Below are positions 24,538 to 36,013 of a stretch of DNA of 64,000 bases, piece after piece. Position 1 is the stretch's first letter. Each line of letters starts with the position of its first letter. The DNA comes from Paracoccus sp. (in: a-proteobacteria). Its GTDB lineage: Bacteria > Pseudomonadota > Alphaproteobacteria > Rhodobacterales > Rhodobacteraceae. The position numbers were made by a program, and so were the translations under genes. The notes under the pieces were generated by a model. It ran no database searches and had not been told where the DNA came from. It saw nothing but the letters and a program-made list of their open reading frames with translations. The stretch lies in NCBI RefSeq assembly GCF_030538695.1, contig NZ_JAUNTN010000001.1, positions 62,001-126,000 of the forward strand, given 5' to 3'.

Positions 24538-26505
24538 TCAATCAAGTCTTAACCATTCTATAAAACCTTGGCGCCGCTCAAAAACGGCTCTCAGAGCATC
24601 TTTCAACGAAGACTGGCGCGTAGATAGATTGATAACCAGTGTGTCCATTGCACGGGTTAATGGGATCATTGTCCATTGCGCGGCGAATGCAGCAGCCAGG
24701 TCTTCCTGCGTATCAAACAATCCGCCCAACTCCTGGGGAGAGTTCATCCATTGCCGGTATTTGTAGTCATAGAAATCATCGAAAGCGTAGTTGATAACAG
24801 TCCAGCCTTCGAGTCCACGGCAAGAGTCGTACTGCACGATCCGCAGCGCATCGCGATCAGTCGGATACTGCGCGCGGACGTCTACAGCCGTAGCATCCCA
24901 AATTAAGCCTCCTTGAGCATTTATGGTGCGCCCTGGTACAGAATAGATGCTGTCTTCGTCGCGAATGACGAGTGCCGGCGGTACGCAGGCAAGCAGGTCG
25001 ACGGGATAGTTCCCAAGTTCGGCCGCCTCAGCTCTCAGTCGCTCGTAGATTGCAGTGTCATGTGCCATGTCGCCTTCGACAACCAGAACACGGCCGCCGT
25101 TCGCGTCTGGATTGGGCTCAAGGTCCCAGTTCTGAAGATTGAGCCCGCGCGCAGTATCAGCAACAAAGTGTGCAAGATTCGCCTTCATGCGAAGGCAGCG
25201 CCTCAACCGTCGGGGGCGCATTTTTTCCCGGGCGAGACCCGCGTTCCAGTCTGCAACCGAGGCGCGTACATACTGGTCCACACCGTCCGCAACGACAATT
25301 CGCTCTGGTGGGTAGACTGCACGCAGAATGTCGATCTCGTTGGACGGCCAGTCTTGCCCTTCATCGACAAACACGACATCCCATGCGAACGCATCGGCCT
25401 GTGCTTCGACGATTTCAGCGAGGTCTTCAGGTGAAACTGCGCCACTCCGGAGGTAGTCGAGAAGCGCCTCCTTGTGCTTTTCATAATTCTCCAAAAAAGA
25501 GTCATCACTTCCGATGATCCCCAATTCATGCATCAGTCGCCCGATGAAGGCATGCACTGTATCGATGCTGATGCCGCCCTTTTCAATCTGTCGCGGCACA
25601 CCGAGAAGCGCCATTGTACGCCGCATGTCCGCGACAAGTGCTTTGTTATAAGTGAGCACGAGCGAACGCATGCCGCTGGTATCATAGGCACGGTATGCCA
25701 TCTGAAGCAGGATAACGGTCTTACCAACGCCACCCCTGCCTCGAATAACGATCTGTCGTTCGCCAAGATCATCAAGCCACGCTTCCGGCAGCGCGGCCTT
25801 CACAATGCGATCCATCCGCCGACGATCAATGGGCGTCGGTTCAAGTGTCTTCAGAACATGGGCATCTGGCGCCAGAATAGCATCGAACCTATCGTCCGGT
25901 CCGAAACTGATGGTCACATATCGGTCTCTCGCAAGGGGTTGAGAAATCTGGCCAACGATATTCAGTATCTTCTCGAAGCTTGCATCGATACCGAATGAAT
26001 TGTGTGGCCGAGTTGGAAGGTCTGCCTCGCGCAGGCCTGAAAAAAAGATCATGTCCTGAATATATGGGGGCGAAAACCCTGCCCGCCCAAGATAAGTCTT
26101 GAGTTCAAAAACTTGTTTGAATGCTTTCTCCGTAACGCATTCCCAACCTCTCGGGTATTTCACGGAGGCTACCTTGTCATCAAATTTGACACCGGTCGCG
26201 TCGTGGGACTTGACCTCTATCGCGAGCGCGAAATTTCGTACTGAAGCGGCGCGGGGAACGAAGGGATCTCCATTCTTGGGATAGAATCGATTCTCGACGT
26301 CGAACGAGCGTGGCTGGGCAAAATGTCCGACCACGAAGACATCGATGTCTTCATATTGCTGACCATAGAGTTTGAGACTGACGAATATTTTAACGTGGTC
26401 ATCCGGATGCTGGCTGAGGTCCGGCCACACTGCCAGGATTTGTTTGCGAAGGTGTAGCGCCGCTTCGTATTCCTGTCCTTCATTTGCGCCTGCCAATTCA
26501 ATCAC
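24538..26505 (-). CDS. NERD-like nuclease fused to SF1 (UvrD-type) helicase
   Basis: A protein of about 655 residues. The N-terminal part resembles a NERD-type PD-(D/E)XK nuclease: DIDVFVVGHF and, later, FALAIEVKSHDATG provide the D and E-x-K residues. The helicase has Walker A GRGGVGKTVILLQ, Walker B FVDEGQDWPS, a motif around RLRRCLRMKANLAHFV, and motif VI TRAMDTLVI near the end. I chose GTG 26505 (VIELAGANEGQEYEAAL), 7 bp after the stop of the helicase gene upstream; a longer frame to 26631 overlaps that gene by 119 bp. As the last gene of the Druantia-like operon it probably acts on DNA with the other members. Such a gene is not part of described type I Druantia as I know it. Confidence 0.8.
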   Translation of the reverse strand: MIELAGANEGQEYEAALHLRKQILAVWPDLSQHPDDHVKIFVSLKLYGQQYEDIDVFVVGHFAQPRSFDVENRFYPKNGDPFVPRAASVRNFALAIEVKSHDATGVKFDDKVASVKYPRGWECVTEKAFKQVFELKTYLGRAGFSPPYIQDMIFFSGLREADLPTRPHNSFGIDASFEKILNIVGQISQPLARDRYVTISFGPDDRFDAILAPDAHVLKTLEPTPIDRRRMDRIVKAALPEAWLDDLGERQIVIRGRGGVGKTVILLQMAYRAYDTSGMRSLVLTYNKALVADMRRTMALLGVPRQIEKGGISIDTVHAFIGRLMHELGIIGSDDSFLENYEKHKEALLDYLRSGAVSPEDLAEIVEAQADAFAWDVVFVDEGQDWPSNEIDILRAVYPPERIVVADGVDQYVRASVADWNAGLAREKMRPRRLRRCLRMKANLAHFVADTARGLNLQNWDLEPNPDANGGRVLVVEGDMAHDTAIYERLRAEAAELGNYPVDLLACVPPALVIRDEDSIYSVPGRTINAQGGLIWDATAVDVRAQYPTDRDALRIVQYDSCRGLEGWTVINYAFDDFYDYKYRQWMNSPQELGGLFDTQEDLAAAFAAQWTMIPLTRAMDTLVINLSTRQSSLKDALRAVFERRQGFIEWLRLD

Positions 26506-26512
26506 TTCTTGC

Positions 26513-29500
26513 TCACATTCCCAACTGTTGCAAAACCCTCCGGCTGACAGCCGGAAGATTTCTGCGGACTTCAAGCTCATTCTCGACAATGACCCGATAT
26601 TCTGTACCGCTATCCCGCAAATCCGCGACATGTGCGTCCGCCGGGTGGCCGGTCGTCAAAGGTCCCGAGAGGGCAATAACATACTTCTTGCCCCCTGTCT
26701 CGACGAGGATGGGCGCCTCCAGGATCTTGTCGGCCCCATAGCAGACGGAACTCCCGGCCGAAAAACTCACGTCGTTTTCGCAACGCCGGCGGAGGTCACT
26801 CAAGAGCAGTTCGGTAGAGTTTTGCAGCCGTTGCTTGTCAAAACTCGGACGCTGGCCAGACAAAAGGTATTCAAGGAGTTCGACACCGACATGCCGGTCA
26901 AGAAGCCGGTGTTCAATTTTGTTCCTAAAGCTCCTCAAACAGCGATAGCAGGAGCCGTCGCAACCTTCCGGACAATTCTTCAGAAGGGACAGTGCGCGCT
27001 GAAATAGTTCGAGGCCACGACCTGCAATTTGTGTCGCGAACCCAGCTCCTCCCGGCAGCGTGTCGTAGAGAAATATCTCGACCTCTTTACCTGACTTTCC
27101 GCCGATTGTCAGGGCCGGCCGAAATTCGGCCATCAATTCCCCCGGCTCAACCTCAAGGAGTTGACACGCGGCCTTGGCAAGCGCCTCACTGGCAGTCCGC
27201 AGCGCTACCTGAGTTGAATAGTGGAAAGGCCGCAATTCGATGGGCTTTTCAACGCGCATCGAGAATAGGGCAATGTCGGTGATAAAGTCGGTGCCCAGCA
27301 CAAGGTGGCGGGCGGGATTCATCCCGTCGCACATTTGCTTGTCGTCGGCGTCTGGATATGGCTTCCGATGGGGCCCCGCGAGGCTTGGCGTGGGTGTCGA
27401 ACTCGCCTCGATGCGACCGCACTTCACGCAATAAGTATATCCGTCGTCTTGCGGTCCTGTATTTGAGACGAGGAGATGCTCGCGCGTGCTCAGGCTCCGG
27501 ATGCGGTCATTGGCGGGGAGCCAGCCTGCGCTGTCACCAGGCGTACCCATCGTGAGTTTGGCGCGAGTGGCATAGCTCGTCTCCGGTATTTCGTCCGGCG
27601 ATGTCACTTCAACTTCAAAAACGGGATGGGCAAAACCTGGCGGACGCACCCAGTAGCGTGCGGGGCCGAAGGTCCCGCTTTCGCCGCAGGCGTCGCAGTC
27701 GGCAGTGAGTTTTCGAACCACCTCGCCCTGTTCGTAGGTTCTCGCATAGCCACATTCCGAGCACTCCATGTAAAGGCGCCGGGATTGCCAGGCTTCATAG
27801 CGATCATCTTTCATGACCGAATAGATCGCCCCTGATGTATAACATTTCCCGGAAATCCAGACCTGTTTGCCGGGGGCGTATTGCGAGAGGGCCACGGGAA
27901 GGCCTTGGGATGGTGCGAACTTCATGATGTGGCGGTAGGGAGACGAGCGATCTCTATCGAAAACATGGAATGTCGCGACATCTGTCGGGAACGCGTAGCG
28001 CGGTAGTTTCCCGCAGTATAGAAGCCGGTCCAGGAGCTTGTTCGGCTGCGAACCCTGCTGTGGTCGCTCCTCACCTTCTTCCGCGGGCTCTTCGTCTCCA
28101 CCTTCATCTTCATCTTCGTCGCTATCGTCTGAAGCGTCCGAGGCGATCGCATCATCAACGGCCTTCAGGCAATCATTAACAAAGCCGCCCAGCAACTCGG
28201 CCTTGTCGTCATCAGAGAGGTCGGAGGGCAACCAGGAGGCGATCCGGTCTTTCAAACGTGTTTCGTTCTTGGCGAGCCAGGATGCGAAGTCGTCACGATT
28301 CAATACGGAATCCGGTCGGCGGAATGCTGATACGCTCCCAAGAACGGAGAACAGGTCATGAGGCTGGGTGGCGTCAACGACGGGAAGGCGTTCCTGATGG
28401 TAATTCTGAAGCAGGAACGCACGGATATGGCGGCGGGCAATCTCCGGATTGTCGAGCGTTAGTTTCGGGTCGATGACGCTTCCGCGGATCATTTCGTCCG
28501 GTCGGGAAAAATAGTGTTCGTCGTGACTGTCAGCGCTTCCAAAAGCCAAGACGGTTGCGACGGCATTGCCACGGCGACCGGCTCGGCCGGCGCGCTGCTG
28601 ATAGTTGGCGCGGCCGGGCGGCATGTTTCGGAGCGCTACGCCGGATAGTGCGCCGAGATCGATCCCGACCTCCATCGTCGTTGTACTCGAAAGAATATCG
28701 ATAGCAGCGGACCGCGAACCCGATCCGGTGCCGGCGATTGCAATGTCCTGAAAGAGGAGTTCGTTTTCTTCAGCTTTCGAGAAGACGTCCTCATTCTGGG
28801 GCGCGTTTAGTTGTGCTGTGTGTTCTGCGGCAATGAGCGCCATCGGTTGACGGGGTGGATCAGCAAGAGCTTCGGTCACAGGCTTCCGGTAGAAGCCCTT
28901 GCGTGCCTGGAAGACTGCATCGGTATCCGGATCGAGTGCATTTACACTTGTGCTACCGCAGTCGAGACAGGCCGCGTGGTCGGGAATTGGCCGGTGGACG
29001 GACTTGCAGCTATTGCAGTGGACCCAATCACCGTCGAACTGGAGCGATAGCTCGCATCCGTTGAGGTAGCGATTGCCGCCCGCATTCGAACTTGTAAATT
29101 TCGACAACAGCACGGGATGCCAGTGATCCCAGAAGGTCTTTCTCGCATTCTTGTCGGTGATGACCTTGTTGATGGCCTCGATCTTCGACTTTGGCTTGCG
29201 AGAACGGATTCTGTAGCCTTCGGACGCACTCCCATCGATCCAGGTTCCGGGCGAGTGCGTCAGACCGAATCCTGTCCAGCAACGCATCCAGAAGCGCGCC
29301 AGGGCGAGCTTGGACTCATCGTCCTCGGCGATGTCGGCGATTGAAGGCAGCCCTGTGACGTCGCCACGATTGCCATCTCGCTCCCGCAACGAGGCAAGCG
29401 CCAATGCTTCCATGCCGTAGAACCTGTCAGAGAGCGTCGTAAGCATGCTGCTAAGGAGCGCCTTGGGCGGTCTTTTGGCTCGCAAACCCATCAAGAGTTG

Positions 29501-32058
29501 AAGGAGTTTCATCGGATCTTCGTGGTCGTTGACATCGATTGCTTTCTCGACCATTTCCTCGGCTTCGATGAAGTTCTCGTTGAAATGAAGTTCCGGACGT
29601 AGGCGCACATTGAGTTCTTGCGAGGCGATCAACACCCCGAGGAACAGGTCGTCCAGATTCAGAAACGGACCGAGTGCCGGTTGATCCTGAAGCCATTTGA
29701 AGCCGGCGATAATCAGGGGCCGAAGGGAATCCCGTTCGGAGAACATTTGTACGTTTGGTGCCAGGCGCGCCGCGACCTGCCGCGAGTCCGAAAACGCGAG
29801 AACCTTTCTTCCCCTTAGCGGAGCGAAAGCCGTCGCTTCCTGCGGCCCTGGCGGCTGAATCTGGATTTGACGGGTCAGCAAAGCCTGAAAAGGCTGGTCA
29901 CCTTTCGTCTGGTGATCTTGAACATAGCTGCGGCCGAAGCGCGCCGTCTTGCCGCATACAGCACATGGCACAAATTTGCCGGGAGGCTCCGGATTTCCGC
30001 CGCCTTCATCATCATCATGGCTGTCCGCGAGGCGGCCCTGACGCAGATAAACGGTCCGCATGCGCGGACCGAGTGTGTGGGGGTTTAGTTGACCGGTTTC
30101 CAGGTCATAGCCTGCCGGCTCTGCTGCATCCTCGTGCGACGGGTCTTCGAGCAGAAGATCAATTGGTTCGAGAGGAGCGGACTCGCCGCCGGCCATCTTG
30201 AGTGCTTCTCCCGGCTCCGCCCAAAGATCGCGCGGCTCGTCAACGTCGTCCGTATAGGCGCGGGCATAGGCTGTACCGCAGTTCCGGCATGTGAATAGTT
30301 CTAGTACGCGCGCGCCGCATCCACATTGGTCCATCGGTTGCGAGTACATCTTTCCGCAGATGCCACCACGTTCATCGCCAGAGATTTCGGTGCATTCCGG
30401 GTCCATACAGACCCATAGCCCAGGTAGGCCGCGAAAAAAGTTATGGACGCGACATGGCAGGAGCCCCGGCAATCCGGGTGCAGGTCGGGCAACGCTTCCG
30501 AGTGCCATCAGAACGGTCACGGCCTCATCAGCCAGTCGCGCCGACACGCCATCACTGAACAGCAGGGAGCCGAGTTCGGCGATAGGTTTCGCCTCTTCCA
30601 TCGTTGCGTTGACAAGACGACCCATCGGCCCGAAATCCTTCAGAGCCTCATAGAGTGCAGGCTCTACGGAGTCTGACGCCGACGTACCGCGATAGTCGAG
30701 AAGCGTCCGCACCGCCTCGATCCTGCCCTCCTCTGACTCTGCGTCATAGAATGCCTGCAATTGCACCGCGGCAAGCATCTCGGCATCCTTCTGTGAACCG
30801 GACTCAGCGTTGGGCTTGAGGTCAAGAGACCCTTTCACGGGCACGAACGTCTCAGCGGGGACACCCGTAAGTTGCGCACCAAACTCCGGTGCATATTCAT
30901 GGTCGCTGAAGCTGGCCGTGGCGCAAATGACCTGAAGTCGTTCGTCCGGAATACCGAGACGATCCCGAAGCCTGCGAAGCAAAAGGCCGACCTCGGCACC
31001 AGCTGCGCCGCGATACAGGTGAGCTTCGTCAAGGACGACAAGGAACGTCTCTCCAGGGTTCTTTTCGAGCCACTCGCGCGTTTTGTCAAAGATCGGTCGC
31101 TCGATGGGCCGCATCAGCATGTATTCCAGCATCGAGTAGTTGGTGACCAGAAGGTCGGGAGGAGCAATCTGCGCTTCGTGACGTGTCAGGAGTTCCGAGT
31201 CGTCCGGAAGCGTCACGGCGCGCACAAATTCCCCTGTGCGCCTGTCCTGCCAGCCCGAACCCTTTTGTCCGAACCACGCAGCCAGATCAGGCTTTGCCGG
31301 CCACTTCCCTCGTTCCTTCAAAGCCTTGAGAAGGGTCTTGGCTTCTGCCTTCTCTTCAGAATCTTCACTTTCCGTCCGCCGCAGTACGTCGACATAAAAA
31401 TCGTCGAATGACTGAAGCCTTTGCGAGTCTTTTTTGGACGTACGAACACCGGCATATGGCGTCCGGCTTGTGTATCGGGCAAACCGGGGCGGCCGCCCGC
31501 ACCAGGACTTGAAGGTATCGACAAGGCGCGGGTCACCAAGCAGGGCACGAAGCCGACCCAATTGGTCGTTCACGAGCGCGTTCATCGGATACATGATCAG
31601 AGCCCGCATTGCGGGCTCTTCCGCGAAAGCTGTCGGTCGTTCTTTGGCTTCCCTTGCGAACTTGCCAAGGATCGGCAACAAGAAGGACTCCGTCTTGCCG
31701 GAACCCGTTCCGGTCATAATGACGAGGTTTTTCCGTCGACGAGGCTCCCCTTCAGCGACTCTCCCTGATGGCGATAAGGCGGGTCGTAAATAAGCTTGGG
31801 TAACTCACCTTCCTGCGCACTGAGCCTATTGAAGAGCTCCAATGCCGCCTCCGAAAGACCAGCCATGGAGCCGAAGGCATCGCCGGACTCATACTTCGGC
31901 GTAGATTCAAGATAAGGAACGCGATGTATTACACCGTCACGGTCGAGAAGCCGTTGCCGCTGGGCAATGAGCGAAGGCGCGCTAATGTGGTAAGTGGCTT
32001 CGATATAGTCCTTCAGCGACGCATGCAGATTTTCGATAGTTTGCTTGATCGTTTGCAT
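26513..32058 (-). CDS. DruE-like DEAH helicase with DUF1998/MZB domain, interrupted by a frameshift
   Basis: Two frames encode one protein of about 1850 residues. The first (32058-31714) carries the Q-motif region PPYRHQGESLKGSL. The second continues with Walker A MTGTGSGKTESFLLP, DEAH box VVLDEAHLYRG, ATASFS, STTTMEVGIDLGAL and QRAGRAGRRG. Zinc-binding cysteine clusters occur in the middle (CGKMYSQPMDQCGCG, CNSCKSVH). The C-terminal DUF1998/MZB part holds DTLPGGAGFATQI and CPEGCDGSCYRCLRSFRN. Large DUF1998 helicases (DruE) are the common component of Druantia systems. The frames meet at a run of five A (31732-31728): a sixth A would read GGA AAA AAC and restore DGKNLVIMTGTGSGKT. ATG 32058 overlaps the upstream stop by one base. 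Confidence 0.82.
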
Positions 32059-33149
32059 CAGGCGCTCCTCCCTTCACCCATGGCGTCTTCGCGCACGAGC
32101 CACAAATTTGTTTGTAGAAAATCTTCTTCCTCGCGTATTTCGGCCGTAGGTATTTCGTAGGCAAACAGGCTTTTGTCGCCTAGACGTTTTTCGCCAAGAA
32201 CCAAGAGACGCCTCTCGGCCCAGAGCGGCAGCGGAGATAAAAAGTCGATTCGGCAAATGTTCCCGAGATTGGTAACACGGTATCGCTGCGGCCGGCCGTT
32301 TTCCTGATCAATCGCCATCTGTAGGTGCCATGCCGCATCGCATGCCCGCCAGCGATAGGTTCCCAGGGGAAGATCAATAATACGGACAAGTAGACCCGCC
32401 TTGAATTCGGCAAAGCACCAGGTCGGCGCACCGAATTCCTGTGGTCGCCGCGAAACGTAAGTGCCGCTTTGGCTTTTGGGTGTCGTCCAGCGCCCTCGAT
32501 AGTATGTCGGTCGGGTTTCTGGATCGATGATTTCAAGGCCTGTGATCGGTGCGCATGTCGGCTCTGATACCAATCGCTGCATCGCTTTTTCCAGGTGCGC
32601 GCTTGCGGCTAGCGTCTTCGGTGCTCTTAGCCACGCACTTTCCGGTAGACGCGCAAGGCCCTCGGATGCCAGAAGTTCGGCAAGGTCCTCTTCGGATTGC
32701 GGCTCGATGTAACGGGTGTTCCTGCTATACACCACGCGACTACCGAGGGATTCAGGCAAGACGGAATCGTGGTCTGGAACAATGCCGGTCAGAAACACGC
32801 TGCCGCTCTTTCGTTCAATAAACGCAGGTGGCGCAGCATAAACCCATGTCCCTTTAGCATCGGTGTCTGCTGTCGTGACGTCTGTTAGTTCCAGGAGATC
32901 ACCGGCGACAATAAGTTCGTCAGTTAGCTCCTCGATCCGCGAAGGAAGGTCGTCAAGATCGTGAAGAGACGAGAGAGATTCGACGATGGCAGCACGAAGC
33001 GCTGTTCTTGAGCAAGGGCATAGCATGCCTGCTGTTCGTCTGATTAAGGCAGCGAGAAAGGCATCATCGACGGTCGCAGTATGTGGTTCAATGCCGAGGG
33101 CCGACCGACATTGCCTGATAACGTTCTGACGAGAGATTTCGGTTATCAT
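32058..33149 (-). CDS. Druantia-associated protein of unknown function (363 residues)
   Basis: A soluble protein with an N-terminal helical part (IEPHTATVDDAFLAALIRRT, then TALRAAIVESLSSL), and a central and C-terminal mixed region rich in aromatic residues (TYYRGRWTTPKSQSGTYVSR, APTWCFAEFKAG, WRACDAAWHLQMAIDQE). I do not recognise a domain. It starts with ATG 33149 overlapping the upstream gene by four bases and ends overlapping the helicase start by one base, so it is a firm member of the operon. By position it could correspond to one of the small middle genes (DruB-D) of type I Druantia; I cannot confirm this by sequence. Confidence 0.7.
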   Translation of the reverse strand: MITEISRQNVIRQCRSALGIEPHTATVDDAFLAALIRRTAGMLCPCSRTALRAAIVESLSSLHDLDDLPSRIEELTDELIVAGDLLELTDVTTADTDAKGTWVYAAPPAFIERKSGSVFLTGIVPDHDSVLPESLGSRVVYSRNTRYIEPQSEEDLAELLASEGLARLPESAWLRAPKTLAASAHLEKAMQRLVSEPTCAPITGLEIIDPETRPTYYRGRWTTPKSQSGTYVSRRPQEFGAPTWCFAEFKAGLLVRIIDLPLGTYRWRACDAAWHLQMAIDQENGRPQRYRVTNLGNICRIDFLSPLPLWAERRLLVLGEKRLGDKSLFAYEIPTAEIREEEDFLQTNLWLVREDAMGEGRSA

Positions 33150-36007
33150 GCGTTCACCTCAGGAATCAGGGACGGCGCGCGCTCCTCAACGTCCATTCGG
33201 CTAAACACGGCCAGTCGCGCGCCCCTGACTAGCACTTGATGCGCACGAGCGCGCCGTATCAGTTCCGGCAGGCCTTCCAAATAACGTTGCTGCAAAGCAT
33301 AGGGACGGACGGCCAGGTCGATTGCGAAACGGCATAGCTGCTTGTCTGATGACATACGGTAACGGGCCGCCGTTTCCGTATACCAGGACGATAGCGCGCC
33401 GTGGCCGCCGGAAACGGATGGAGCGTTAAGACGGATTGCACTCGCGAAACCGCTCTTTTGGGCAACGAGCGACTGGAGCCGGTCCAGATGTACAGCGGCA
33501 TCCGGAGCAGTGGAAAGCTTTGCCTCGACACGCGCCCAGTCCCAACCCGCCATGACACCGACGAGACCATGCATTATGGTATCAGTCACCTGGCGCCGCC
33601 GCGCACCGGCAAGGTTCCCCTCAACTCTTGCCTTGTGCCAATACCTCAAAACGCGCAGCAGTTTGATAATGGCTTGCGGAGACCCGCTAATATGGCCGTG
33701 GTTTGGCTGTACACCCAGTCCTTCAAATCCCTGTCCGGTCAGGCCGGTGCTGACGACGACCGCGTCCCTGTTCTTTCCGGCACTGGCGATGAACAGGCCG
33801 CCGGGTGATTCAACCGGGACGCCGTTGAGGACGTTTGCCACGTCCAATCTCCGGAAAGAACGCGGACGCTCCATCTCGCTGAAGTAACATTGCCTCTCGG
33901 CACCTTCGTCGCTGGTTTCGTCAACGAGCCGGACTGATACGCCCTCGCCACTTTGCCGCAGAACCCATCTAAGCGGCCGAACATCATGCTCGAAACGCAT
34001 AACAAAGCGCCCGAGATCGCCTCCATCAAGTTCGAGAAGTCCCGTTGTTGCTTCAAGATATCGCCATTCGCACTTTTCCCGCTTCAGAAAATCAGAAAAC
34101 CGTTTCTTCCAGGTATCAGGCGTAACCGGAAGTTCGAGAGGGCCACTGACCTGCCTTTCGAAGATCGTTTCTTCTTTGGCGTCCTGAAGAATAACGCGCG
34201 GTGTGACTTGCCGACTTGGCGGACCGTAGACCGACAAATCAAGTTCGTTCTCCCAGAGCGCGTTCAATGCGGCGTCATAGGGGTCGCCGGACGCAATAAG
34301 TCCGGCATGTGAGGCAGTACCAGGCATCCAAGGCTCTGGCGCGCGCACGCGCAGTTCCAGGAAGCCTTCATGAGATGGCTGACGCTCCGCACCCGGGCTC
34401 GTACGTTGCGCACGGACTGTGAGAATGTGCCGGCCCGGTGGCAATTCTGACAATTGCACAAAGGTTGGCGAGCCGGGGCTGCCGGCTTCGATTGTCATCG
34501 CCTCCTTGCCGTTGAGCGCGATTTCATATGTTTCGACGTCGTGGTCCGGCATGATCCCGAAACACGGCTTTTCAGTCGTCAGCCATTCGCTTCGGCCTTC
34601 TCCGTCCCATTGACGCCCCGGGAAGCCTGCGGGCCAGACACGAATGGTACGCGCAAGTTCGAGACCCCTCGCTGCTAGCCATTGCGCGTAGGACTCGGTG
34701 AGCGCGGTCGGCACGGCCATCCGTATCACATTGACGCCGGGACTGTTTATCTGACAGGGCTTCATCCCCTCCAGCAGTTGCTCAAGTGGCTCTTTTGTTA
34801 CGACAATGTATTCGTAACCGGGGCGCACGATGCGACCCGCGATTTCACACGCAATACCGTCACGACCAATCCGAAACAGCCAAAACGGCCCTTCACTCAT
34901 GCGGCACTCGCTCTCAAGAAGATGCGTGAGCGTGCCGTTTTGCCTTTCGAAATCGACAAGAGGCTTGTCCGGGTCCGGCCATTGCTTGAGCAAAGCCTGT
35001 CTGCGACCTGACAAAAGCCAGCCCGGTGGCTTCTTTGCCGATGTACCATTAAGTGTGCATCGCGTATTTCTGAGAAACTGCCTTACATCTTGGCTAAATG
35101 CGGCTATATCCTTGAAACTCGGAATGTCGATCTGCAAATCCCAGTGATCCTCTCCCTTATGATGTAGTCGCAGGTCAGGGCGAATATCGGGGCGCTGCTG
35201 CTTCTCGCTTGCGTGGCCAACATCTGCTGTACCCCTACCCGACCGTGGTCCCGAACCCTTACCGAGCCCGGAAAAACGATCAGACACCACGCGACTAGTC
35301 TCTTTCAGCCAGCCCCGAGCGTTGCGAATGGATTCAAGATCATGAACGATCCGTTCAAGTGTAGCCGGCAATAAGGGCTCTTCACGCGGGGCGTCATCTT
35401 TCTGCTGCAACAAAGCCAAAACCATTCGCCCGACAAGTTCCTCCTGTTGAAGAAACTGCTCGAAGCGCGTGGACGCATCATAGACGTTGGCTGCGATCAT
35501 TCGGCCGATGGCAGCAGGCTCGATATCATCAAGACGCGCAATCTGGAAACGAAGCACATAGAGCGTCCGCGCGAACTGACGTTGAAGGTACCGCGGCAGG
35601 ACGGCATGGGTAATCGGCCAGGCGATAATACTGAAATGCGATGCCCATGGCCCGGATGGCTTGAAGCCGTTGTAGTCATTTCGGAAGCGCGAAAACCATG
35701 TGGAGACGCGATACCGGTCACGGCTGTCCCAACCCGGCGTTACCTGCTCGAAGGATTGCCAGTACTCGCAGCCCTCGTATGTGTAACCGCGTTCGGCCGC
35801 GTAGATCGTCCAGAGAAGCCAGTGCGGTGCCAAGCGCGCGCCACTGCCGAGCCGCGCGCGCAACTGCCGAGACACATCGTCGATTTCATCATCACTCAGG
35901 CCATGTTCAAACGCGAATAGCGGCAACCCGGAAGATGCACGACGATCCGCAAGCGCCTCGAAATGGCGTTCCATACGCTCCTGCCACTTATCGAGAGGAA
36001 CGGTCAT
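33146..36007 (-). CDS. Druantia-associated large protein of unknown function (953 residues)
   Basis: ATG 36007 lies six bases after the stop of druA; the protein ends overlapping the next gene by four bases. The N-terminal quarter is compact and aromatic (LAPHWLLWTIYAAERGYTYE, then YWQSFEQVTPGW, WFSRFRNDYNGFKPSGPW), followed by long helical stretches (LRFQIARLDDIEPAAIGRMI). The middle (about residues 270-330) contains a charged linker and then a beta-rich region with repeats of aromatic and glycine residues. No catalytic motif stands out. It may combine the roles of two separate middle genes of Druantia type I, but that is speculation. Confidence 0.7.
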   Translation of the reverse strand: MTVPLDKWQERMERHFEALADRRASSGLPLFAFEHGLSDDEIDDVSRQLRARLGSGARLAPHWLLWTIYAAERGYTYEGCEYWQSFEQVTPGWDSRDRYRVSTWFSRFRNDYNGFKPSGPWASHFSIIAWPITHAVLPRYLQRQFARTLYVLRFQIARLDDIEPAAIGRMIAANVYDASTRFEQFLQQEELVGRMVLALLQQKDDAPREEPLLPATLERIVHDLESIRNARGWLKETSRVVSDRFSGLGKGSGPRSGRGTADVGHASEKQQRPDIRPDLRLHHKGEDHWDLQIDIPSFKDIAAFSQDVRQFLRNTRCTLNGTSAKKPPGWLLSGRRQALLKQWPDPDKPLVDFERQNGTLTHLLESECRMSEGPFWLFRIGRDGIACEIAGRIVRPGYEYIVVTKEPLEQLLEGMKPCQINSPGVNVIRMAVPTALTESYAQWLAARGLELARTIRVWPAGFPGRQWDGEGRSEWLTTEKPCFGIMPDHDVETYEIALNGKEAMTIEAGSPGSPTFVQLSELPPGRHILTVRAQRTSPGAERQPSHEGFLELRVRAPEPWMPGTASHAGLIASGDPYDAALNALWENELDLSVYGPPSRQVTPRVILQDAKEETIFERQVSGPLELPVTPDTWKKRFSDFLKREKCEWRYLEATTGLLELDGGDLGRFVMRFEHDVRPLRWVLRQSGEGVSVRLVDETSDEGAERQCYFSEMERPRSFRRLDVANVLNGVPVESPGGLFIASAGKNRDAVVVSTGLTGQGFEGLGVQPNHGHISGSPQAIIKLLRVLRYWHKARVEGNLAGARRRQVTDTIMHGLVGVMAGWDWARVEAKLSTAPDAAVHLDRLQSLVAQKSGFASAIRLNAPSVSGGHGALSSWYTETAARYRMSSDKQLCRFAIDLAVRPYALQQRYLEGLPELIRRARAHQVLVRGARLAVFSRMDVEERAPSLIPEVNA

Positions 36008-36013
36008 CGACAA

